Shown one piece after another: positions 1 through 5,361 of a stretch of DNA of 9,719 nt. The stretch spans positions 1 to 9,719 of the forward strand of contig JAKMDG010000103.1 of NCBI GenBank assembly GCA_022428035.1. The letters are read 5' to 3'. This DNA comes from Longimicrobiales bacterium (GTDB lineage Bacteria; Gemmatimonadota; Gemmatimonadetes; Longimicrobiales; Gaopeijiaceae). The stretch's first letter is position 1; the number at the start of each line of letters is the position of its first letter. A program made the translations under genes and the position numbers. The notes under the pieces were generated by a model. The model was not told where the DNA came from. It worked only from the letters and a program-made list of their open reading frames with translations, and searched no databases.

Positions 1-75
1 GACGGCCAGGAAAGGAAGCCCCAGAAACCAGACCAGGTCGTGCTTCGGGGAGAGTATGTAGCCGGTCTTGAACAT
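1..75 (-). CDS. N-terminus of a probable membrane protein, cut by window edge
   Basis: An ATG at 73-75 opens a minus-strand frame that stays open to the window edge, giving 25 codons. The peptide starts MFKTGYILSPKHD and continues into a hydrophobic run rich in W, F, L, P and V, which looks like the start of a first membrane helix without a cleavable signal. The start lies 56 bp after the stop of the serine hydrolase gene on the same strand. No clear Shine-Dalgarno site precedes it. I do not recognise the family with certainty; an SPK-x-DLVWFLG-like opening seems familiar from uncharacterised bacterial membrane proteins, but this is memory, not a match. The fragment is too short for a functional call. 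Confidence 0.5.
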   Translation of the reverse strand, partial: MFKTGYILSPKHDLVWFLGLPFLAV

Positions 76-131
76 TCAACGCGTGTCGTACGTGCTAGCC
101 ACGCTACATATCCCTCAGGCCGAAGGAAGTT

Positions 132-1577
132 CTACCGGTCGTCCGAGACCCGATCAAACGCCTTGAGGACCTCGCGCGCGAGATCCCACCGGTCGAACCC
201 CTGGCGCCCGTAATCGAGGCCGCGGCGGACGATGACCAGATCCTGATCGGGGACCACGATGACGTACTGCCCCCGATTGCCCGCTGTCGAGTAGGCCGTC
301 TGCGGAACATCATCCCGCCCGTCCGGCACCAGCCACCACTGACCTCCGTAGAAGTTGCCGGTGTCAGCTGTCGCGGGCGCTGGCGTCCGCGTGAACTCGA
401 TCCAGTCTTCGGAGATCAGACGCTCTCCGTGCCAGACGCCTCCATTCAGATAGAGCAGGCCGAAGCGCGCGAGGTCGCGCGCATTCGTATAGACCTGGCT
501 ACTGAGGATGAAGTCACCGAACCGGTCCGTGCTCAGCAACGTGTTCCGCATTCCGATCCTGTCGAGGAGGCGGCGGCGCGGGAACTCGGCATATGTCTGG
601 TCGTCTCCGAGCGCGAGCTTCATCGCGTACACGCCGAGCAGGGTGTCGTAGTTCTCGTAGTCCCAGAACGTGCCCGGCTCGCGTGTGAGCGCGCGACTGC
701 GCGCCCCGACGATCGAACTGGTACCTGCCCAATAGGACAGCCCCGAGCCGATCGCGTATTCCAGCCCCTGGTTGTCCACGGTCTCCAACCCGCTCGACAT
801 GTTCAGAACATGACGCAGCGTGATGTCGTTGCGCGGATCGGCTTCCGGCGAGCGAGCCTCGGGGAGCCACTCGAAACCAAGCGGCTCGTCGAGAGACATG
901 ACCCCCTCGTCTACCAGCATGCCAATCAGGGTGACCGCGATACTCTTCGCGGTCGACCAGGTACGCGTCTTCGTCGTCACGTCCACGCCGGGAGCGTAGC
1001 GCTCGTGGATAATCCGGCCCTCGTGTACAACCATCAGCGACAGCGTCACCTGTTCGGGCGACTCACGATCGAACGCCCAGTCTGACGCCGCCTGAAGCGC
1101 GTCACCGTCCACCCCCGGCGACAGCGATATCTCCTCCACGAGATCCCCATCCGGCCATGCGATCTCAGCCGCGTCTCCGGAAGGCGGAGCCATGGTCAAC
1201 GCGGGAAGGTCGTCAATGTCCTCGAACGTCTGATCCGGCGAGAGAATGACGCAGCCGATCCCTTCACGGAACGCAGCCCGCATGATGGGCGTGCCACCCG
1301 ACGCCCCGATGGCGACGGCCTCGCGGTCCCAGTCGACAACGTAGTCGCCACCCTGAGTCGTCCCGACTGGCTGCGGCAGGAACGCAAGTTCCTGAGCGAA
1401 GACCTGTTCCAGCGTGCGCTCCCCCGTGAACAGCCCGTTACACATCAGGATCGCCTGTTGGCCATGGCTGATCATCTCACGCTGGGGACGCCAGTAATCG
1501 TACGTCTCCTCCTGCTGGGCAGAGAGTACCGAGGGAATGACGGCCACGAAGGCCAGAGTCAGAGCGATGTGCTTCAT
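132..1577 (-). CDS. secreted serine hydrolase, beta-lactamase/penicillin-binding-protein-like fold
   Basis: The 481-residue product is an exported hydrolase of the class C beta-lactamase / esterase / 6-aminohexanoate-dimer hydrolase superfamily (Pfam Beta-lactamase type). Residues 1-20 are a signal peptide with likely cleavage LSA|QQ. Residues of about 25-130 form an extra N-terminal region holding the only two cysteines, C46 and C109, which may form a disulfide after export. The catalytic domain covers about 175-475: the nucleophile motif S208-T-A-K211 (S-x-x-K), then Y307-E-N309 (Y-x-N), then AGNRGQ near 432-437, where beta-lactamases have KTG. The late region YVIVVPDQDLVIV is typical of the family. 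Absence of KTG argues for esterase, amidase or peptidase action rather than penicillin cleavage; the substrate cannot be read from sequence. ATG lies at 1575-1577 and TAG at 132-134. The gene lies 95 bp downstream of the M42-like gene and may share its transcript. No clear Shine-Dalgarno site is visible. Confidence 0.9.
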   Translation of the reverse strand: MKHIALTLAFVAVIPSVLSAQQEETYDYWRPQREMISHGQQAILMCNGLFTGERTLEQVFAQELAFLPQPVGTTQGGDYVVDWDREAVAIGASGGTPIMRAAFREGIGCVILSPDQTFEDIDDLPALTMAPPSGDAAEIAWPDGDLVEEISLSPGVDGDALQAASDWAFDRESPEQVTLSLMVVHEGRIIHERYAPGVDVTTKTRTWSTAKSIAVTLIGMLVDEGVMSLDEPLGFEWLPEARSPEADPRNDITLRHVLNMSSGLETVDNQGLEYAIGSGLSYWAGTSSIVGARSRALTREPGTFWDYENYDTLLGVYAMKLALGDDQTYAEFPRRRLLDRIGMRNTLLSTDRFGDFILSSQVYTNARDLARFGLLYLNGGVWHGERLISEDWIEFTRTPAPATADTGNFYGGQWWLVPDGRDDVPQTAYSTAGNRGQYVIVVPDQDLVIVRRGLDYGRQGFDRWDLAREVLKAFDRVSDDR

Positions 1578-1624
1578 GATGCGGTCCGTAACGGTTCAGA
1601 CTTCGAGCGGAGGGCAGAAGGTAG

Positions 1625-1654
1625 AACGCGGGCCCACCCACAGCCATCCGCGTT
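1625..1654 (-). terminator. weak candidate hairpin between M42-like and serine hydrolase genes
   Basis: AACGCGG at 1625-1631 and CCGCGTT at 1648-1654 form a perfect 7-bp inverted repeat with a 16-base loop. It starts 18 bp after the stop of the M42-like gene on the minus strand. No T-run follows on the transcript side, so it is not a classic intrinsic terminator. It may be an attenuating or mRNA-stabilising hairpin, or chance in GC-rich DNA. Confidence 0.2.
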
Positions 1655-1672
1655 GACGGACTTCCTTCCCCG

Positions 1673-3820
1673 TCACCTCTCGCCCGCGAGAGCCACGGCC
1701 TGGATCAGCTGCGCCAGGCTCGTCAGATCCCTCAGATCGAGGACTTCACCGGGTGAGTGGCTGTAGCGACCCGGCCACGAAAGCCCCTGGTTGGGCGACC
1801 CGTAGTACGTAAACTGAGTGCCGTCCGTACCGCCCTGGGTGAGCCCCATCTGGATCTCGATACCCGCGGCTTCCGCTGCACGGAATACGCGAGCGCGCTC
1901 TCGATCCGGGGATACGCCCGAGTTTTCCGTCGCGCGAAGTACCGGGCCGTCCCCGAGCGGGGCATACGCGAAGTGAGGAGATTCGAGCGGGGTGTCGGAT
2001 GAGACGAAGGTGTCAATCGAGTAGATCCGGAGCGTGCTGCGCGCAAAGCGACGCGCCATGGCGCCAGCGCCGATGAGCCCACCCTCTTCATGCACCGACC
2101 AGGCGAAGATCACCTTCCCCGGCAGTGCATCGGGGTCGATCTCGTTGATGGCCAGCAGAAGCGCGGCCGTACCAGCACGGTCGTCGAGAGCCCGGGCGAC
2201 GAACCGGTGGCTGCCCATGCGGAGGCCTTCCTTGTAGCTCGTCACCGACAGACCCGGGCGGACCCCCCGAGCCTCGAGCCCGACTCGGTCGAGACCGAAC
2301 CATGCCCGTTCGGGCGGTGGGTTCTTGCGGTCGGCCTCGCTTCGCGTGAGAAACACGCCGCGCAGGGGTGCGGGTGCGCTCGCCGAGAACGAGTGATCCT
2401 TCCAGTGATCTGACGCGTCGAGACCTTCAGCAGTCTGAGTGCTCGGGGCGCCCGCTGGATCGAAGTGCAGGAGCGCCGTCTGGCCCTCCCACGCGGAGGA
2501 GACCGCTCCTCCGAGGCGACGGAACGACACGGTGCCGTCCGGGTCGATCGACTCGATCTCGTAGCCGACCTCGTCCATATGCGCCATGAACACGGTCGTG
2601 TCCCGGTCTGGGCCCGCCTCGACCCAGACATTCCCGATGTCATCCACGACAGCCTGGTCCCGCGCCCAGTCGGGCAGATTCTCGAGCACGTAACGACGGA
2701 CGGGCCACTCGTGGCCGGGCACACCGTAGAGTTCAACCAGGTCAGTGAGCACCTGACCGACTCGGTCCACCGAGGGGTCGAACGCGTCCGTCCGAAGCAG
2801 AGTCCGCTCCGGAGCACGCACCCATTCGAGCTCCCCATTCTCACCGGCCACGCTCGCCGCCTGTTGAGCCAGGGTCTGAATCTGCCCCTCCTCGATCACC
2901 TCCATGTGAGCCCCCGCGGCCATGACCTCAGGCTGCACCCACTGGACGCCTTCGAGTCCGGCGTCAGCCAGCACACCGCCCATCCGTCCGAACGAGCTGG
3001 CTGCTCTCGTCTCGTTCACCTGGACGGCACCACCCGGCGCCAGGATGAGCACCTGGTCGACGTCGCCACCGCGCGCGACGTATGACGACAGCCCAACCCA
3101 GCCGAAGCCTTCCTGGGCGCTCATGACGAAGTGGATCTCGCCTCGATCAGGTGAATCCGCCGCCGCCTCAGCGACCGCAGCAACGACCGCGCACCCTGCC
3201 CGTCGTCCGGCGTCGGGTCCAGCGACTGCTCCCTCCATCGCCCAAGCCGGCAGGTGGCGTACGACCGGATCGAGCAGCCCGATGCCGAGTGCGTCCACAT
3301 CGGCAGCCGACGTGGCTCCGAGATCGACCCATAGATCGTCTGCCGAGACGATACTGGTCTCGTCACGATGCTGCGCCGCGAAGTGCCCGTTGCTGCGTGC
3401 GACCACGCCCGCTACCGGGCCATCAGATGTGATGACCCGGATCTGTTGGGCCTCGAACTGCTGATCCCACAGAGGATGCCGTGATCCCCGGCCGATCCTG
3501 TGCACCCGGAGGTAGCCGTCATCGGTGATCTGGGACGCGGAGAGAGCCGGCCGATCGAGGGCACATGCCACGATCCGACGAGGGGTCCCCGAGCCTACGA
3601 CCCGGACCAGATTCCCCCAGTGATCCACAGACCAGTTCGGCAGGGCCTCTGCCAGCCACGGCACTGTGCGCGTCTCATACCCAGTGGGGACATCAGGCGT
3701 CAGCCATGATGCAACCGCAGGCAGATCGACGCTCTGAGATATGGCCGGCGCAGGCAGCAGGCCGAGGAACACGAAGGGCACGACCATCGCGCCCCTGGAG
3801 ATTGGGTTCAGGAGTCGCAT
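1673..3820 (-). CDS. exported tandem M42-family peptidase: degenerate N-terminal half plus intact C-terminal half
   Basis: The 715-residue product has a signal peptide (about 1-28, cleavage near AIS|QS) and two M42 glutamyl-aminopeptidase-like halves. M42 enzymes are usually about 350 residues, cytosolic, with two metal ions. The C-terminal half (about 350-712) has the full set: H414-M-D416-E, D546 in ALDDRAG, E578 (general base) and E579 in HEEGG, D603 in SIDTF, and H688 in RYSHSP. The N-terminal half (about 31-325) keeps family landmarks: PTGYE 45-49, DHWGN 66-70, the WDQQFEAQ stretch at 118-125, and VDLGATS 165-171. Its ligand positions are altered: A87 for His, G205 for Asp, G238 for Glu, and no Asp near LILAPG 258-263. 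E237 and H305 remain. I infer an inactive first half with a structural or regulatory role and an active second half that trims peptides outside the cytoplasm. ATG lies at 3818-3820 and TGA at 1673-1675. The gene follows the small secreted protein gene by 39 bp. Confidence 0.88.
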   Translation of the reverse strand: MRLLNPISRGAMVVPFVFLGLLPAPAISQSVDLPAVASWLTPDVPTGYETRTVPWLAEALPNWSVDHWGNLVRVVGSGTPRRIVACALDRPALSASQITDDGYLRVHRIGRGSRHPLWDQQFEAQQIRVITSDGPVAGVVARSNGHFAAQHRDETSIVSADDLWVDLGATSAADVDALGIGLLDPVVRHLPAWAMEGAVAGPDAGRRAGCAVVAAVAEAAADSPDRGEIHFVMSAQEGFGWVGLSSYVARGGDVDQVLILAPGGAVQVNETRAASSFGRMGGVLADAGLEGVQWVQPEVMAAGAHMEVIEEGQIQTLAQQAASVAGENGELEWVRAPERTLLRTDAFDPSVDRVGQVLTDLVELYGVPGHEWPVRRYVLENLPDWARDQAVVDDIGNVWVEAGPDRDTTVFMAHMDEVGYEIESIDPDGTVSFRRLGGAVSSAWEGQTALLHFDPAGAPSTQTAEGLDASDHWKDHSFSASAPAPLRGVFLTRSEADRKNPPPERAWFGLDRVGLEARGVRPGLSVTSYKEGLRMGSHRFVARALDDRAGTAALLLAINEIDPDALPGKVIFAWSVHEEGGLIGAGAMARRFARSTLRIYSIDTFVSSDTPLESPHFAYAPLGDGPVLRATENSGVSPDRERARVFRAAEAAGIEIQMGLTQGGTDGTQFTYYGSPNQGLSWPGRYSHSPGEVLDLRDLTSLAQLIQAVALAGER

Positions 3821-3828
3821 CGGTCGTG

Positions 3829-3833
3829 CCCTC
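3829..3833 (-). promoter_or_regulatory. ribosome binding site of the tandem M42-like gene
   Basis: On the minus strand GAGGG stands 8 bases before the ATG at 3820. It supports that start over later in-frame ATGs, such as the one at residue 12 inside the signal peptide. Confidence 0.6.
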
Positions 3834-3859
3834 GTCTGTGTGGTCCGACGGTAGATCGT

Positions 3860-4330
3860 CTACTGCATCCGTCGGTAGGTGGCGTGCCCGACGCCCGTAA
3901 TCTTCCCGTTCTCGTCCATACGGACGTATTCGTTTTCGATGGTGTTGCCGTCTTCCGACAGGATGTTGATGATCACCTGGGTTACGCGGCCGTCGCGCAT
4001 GTTCGAGATGCGGGTGGTGGTCTCGTTCACCCACTCAACCGACGTCTGGGAGCCGTTCTGGCCCCATACTTCGCGGAATTCACCATCGAACATGGTGTTG
4101 TAGCCCCACTCGGAGTCCTGACCCCGGGCGTTTGTGGCCGCCACGGTAATCGACATACCGCCGTCTTCCCACGCCGCATACGTCATGATGTTGATCGCCG
4201 GCGCGGGTGCATCGGAGTCCATCTTCCAGCTGCCGAACCGATGGCTCGCGTCCTGCGCAGAGGCTTCGGCGGCGTTGAAGGCCGCAGTCGCGACCAGGGC
4301 CGCACAAATGATGAATGAGCGCTTGAACAT
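3860..4330 (-). CDS. small secreted beta-rich protein, lipocalin/DUF1579-like, function unknown
   Basis: The 156-residue product starts with a clear signal peptide (MFKRS, hydrophobic core 6-20, cleavage ASA|QD after residue 25). The mature part opens with FGSWKMD at 32-38, resembling the GTWK-type first strand of small single-domain beta-barrel proteins. It continues with alternating strands and turns (WEDGGMS 54-60, FDGEFREVWG 81-90, MRDGRVTQVIINILSEDGNT 111-130, NGKITGVGHATYRR 141-154). Proteins of this layout recur next to secreted enzymes in Gemmatimonadota and Acidobacteriota (recall, not searched), and no enzyme residues are evident. ATG lies at 4328-4330, TAG at 3860-3862. AGGAG stands 10 bases before the start. 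It is the first gene of a likely transcript with the tandem M42-like gene 39 bp downstream, so the two may act in the same compartment. A ligand-binding role is possible but unproven. Confidence 0.75.
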   Translation of the reverse strand: MFKRSFIICAALVATAAFNAAEASAQDASHRFGSWKMDSDAPAPAINIMTYAAWEDGGMSITVAATNARGQDSEWGYNTMFDGEFREVWGQNGSQTSVEWVNETTTRISNMRDGRVTQVIINILSEDGNTIENEYVRMDENGKITGVGHATYRRMQ

Positions 4331-4340
4331 GCTGTACCTG

Positions 4341-4345
4341 CTCCT
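4341..4345 (-). promoter_or_regulatory. ribosome binding site of the small secreted protein gene
   Basis: Minus-strand AGGAG ends 10 bases before the ATG at 4330; a second AGG lies closer, 6 bases before it. Either would support the chosen start, which also gives a well-formed signal peptide. Confidence 0.6.
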
Positions 4346-4444
4346 GAGTTGTCTGTTGGGTCAGCCGCCTGAATGCGCGGCGCCTATGTCCTTGAGAAGA
4401 ATCTGAATCACGCCACCCGGACGTCCCTGGTCACATGCTCCACA

Positions 4445-4503
4445 GGACGAAGCGGAGTGCGAGTCACCCTGCACACTTCACGTTCGTCCGTCCCCTCCGC
4501 TTC
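4445..4503 (-). repeat. overlapping inverted repeats, possible alternative RNA hairpins
   Basis: GAAGCGGAG at 4449-4457 is perfectly complementary to CTCCGCTTC at 4495-4503 (9 bp). GGACGAA at 4445-4451 is perfectly complementary to TTCGTCC at 4483-4489 (7 bp). The two arms on the low-coordinate side share 4449-4451, so the helices compete. On the minus-strand transcript an inner stem AGTGTG/CGCACT with one G-U pair is also possible. The block lies 115-173 bases upstream of the small secreted protein start. It could be a leader element, a terminator of the upstream unit, or chance. Confidence 0.3.
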
Positions 4504-4579
4504 ACGTGTCGGCCAACATACGGAAGCGGCCCGGCCCCTGTCACGGGCCAGACCATGTCGACCCGGCGTTGGGGGTGGT

Positions 4580-4714
4580 TCAGCGTGCGACCTCAAAAGA
4601 GATCAGAAACGAGACCCCCGCCGCTATGCGCGTGTTCGGGTTCAGCGCCAGCGCGAGGCGATACATCGCCGCCAGTCCGGGCGCTGCGACCTCAAGTTGC
4701 TCGTATCCGGACGA
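4580..4714 (-). pseudogene. possible short remnant of an outer-membrane beta-barrel C-terminus
   Basis: A minus-strand frame of 44 codons runs from just after an in-frame TGA (4715-4717) to TGA at 4580-4582, with mostly G/C third bases. The end of the peptide reads RIAAGVSFLISFEVAR, an alternating hydrophobic pattern seen in final strands of barrel proteins. The only in-frame ATG is at 4664-4666 and would give 28 residues with no Shine-Dalgarno site noted. It may be the tail of a lost gene, a tiny gene, or chance. Confidence 0.2.
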
Positions 4715-4736
4715 TCAGTTCACCCGGGTCGTGTCC

Positions 4737-5279
4737 TCACCGGCCCGGGAAATCCTCGAACATCTGGCCGATCGCCTCCTGAATCGCACGATCCATCACG
4801 TCAGGATTGGCCAGCGCGCGGCCAATGTCGAACTGGGCCCATCCACGCCAGATCACGGCCTTGGTCTCTGCATCGGCGATATCGACGAGGATCGTCCCTT
4901 CGTCGTACTGGATCACCTGCGCGCCCTCATTGTACCCCGCGGGCCGACCATAACCGGCGCGCTCATCGACCTCGTACACGTCGACTCGATTCCGAACCGT
5001 CGCGTGATGGTGGACAATGAGCCCGGGACCGTTGGCTCCCGCCCGAATATCATGATCAGCGAGTTCGACCGCGATAGCCGCATGGAGCCGCTCATCGAAG
5101 AACGGGTTGTTCTCGAGGCGAGGGTCACCAACCGGACGGTCGTCCGGCTCGTCCCATATGAATGTGGCATACCGGGTAAAATCAGCCCCGGGGTCGAAGT
5201 CGGCACCCGCGACGACCCCCAGTCCACATGCCGCGGTGAACGCCACAAAGGCCATCCATCCTACGAAGCGGGTCCTCAT
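4737..5279 (-). CDS. DUF4136-type exported protein, probable lipoprotein
   Basis: From the ATG at 5277-5279 the product has 180 residues. It begins MRTR followed by a hydrophobic core and a lipobox-like TAAC18, so it is probably lipid-anchored; signal peptidase I cleavage at AGA|DF (about 26) is the alternative. The mature part shows the DUF4136 pattern: DFDPGADFTRYATFIWDE at 27-44, a histidine-rich LIVHHHATV at 87-95, and the conserved closing block EGTILVDIADAETKAVIWRGWAQ at 127-149. Function of the family is unknown. A longer frame exists up to 5411, but its first 44 codons precede the signal peptide and overlap the ATPase gene end; the strong ribosome site at 5286-5294 settles the shorter start. 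It lies 82 bp after the ATPase stop, so it may be a separate unit or read through from it. TGA lies at 4737-4739. Confidence 0.85.
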   Translation of the reverse strand: MRTRFVGWMAFVAFTAACGLGVVAGADFDPGADFTRYATFIWDEPDDRPVGDPRLENNPFFDERLHAAIAVELADHDIRAGANGPGLIVHHHATVRNRVDVYEVDERAGYGRPAGYNEGAQVIQYDEGTILVDIADAETKAVIWRGWAQFDIGRALANPDVMDRAIQEAIGQMFEDFPGR

Positions 5280-5285
5280 CACCAA

Positions 5286-5294
5286 CCTCCTTTT
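5286..5294 (-). promoter_or_regulatory. strong ribosome binding site deciding the DUF4136 gene start
   Basis: Minus-strand AAAAGGAGG stands 6 bases before the ATG at 5279. It is the best Shine-Dalgarno match in the window and rejects the upstream start at 5411. Confidence 0.85.
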
Positions 5295-5306
5295 CAGACG
5301 CTGCGC

Positions 5307-5324
5307 ACCTTCTGGAGGGAAGGT
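5307..5324 (-). promoter_or_regulatory. leader hairpin with CCUCC loop before the DUF4136 gene
   Basis: ACCTTC and GAAGGT flank a 6-base loop, a perfect 6-bp stem. On the minus-strand transcript the loop reads CCUCCA, and its CCUCC is complementary to GGAGG of the ribosome site 13 bases downstream of the hairpin. It could modulate translation or simply separate the two genes. There is no T-run, so it is not a classic terminator. Confidence 0.3.
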
Positions 5325-5361
5325 TACAGGCGCCGCCGCGGCGGGTCCGTCGGGAAAACCC

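Larger units (their letters stand above)
4346..4736. other. non-coding stretch between the calcium-transport and exported-peptidase groups
   Basis: About 390 bp contains no convincing gene on either strand; the long plus-strand frames crossing it encode arginine-rich sequence without family features. It holds overlapping inverted repeats (4445-4503), an 8-bp palindrome GGACGTCC at 4419-4426, a short GC-rich repeat GGCCCG/CGGGCC (4528-4533 and 4544-4549), and a 44-codon minus-strand open stretch (4580-4714). The promoter of the small secreted protein gene should lie here, but I see no clear -35/-10 pair. Confidence 0.55.

Noticed and set aside
429..1085. 218-codon plus-strand frame antisense to the serine hydrolase
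   Set aside because: The opposite strand has signal peptide, S-x-x-K and Y-x-N motifs in one continuous frame; the plus frame has none.
1586..1594. CCGTAACGG near-palindrome just before the serine hydrolase start, considered as an operator
   Set aside because: It is only two 4-base arms around one base, too short to claim a binding site.
4528..4549. GGCCCG/CGGGCC inverted repeat as a terminator of the upstream unit
   Set aside because: The 6-bp stem has a competing shifted pairing and no T-run follows on the minus strand.
5333..5344. 12-bp perfect palindrome CCGCCGCGGCGG between the ATPase and DUF4136 genes
   Set aside because: It has no loop and no T-run, and such GC repeats are expected by chance here, so neither a terminator nor an operator can be supported.
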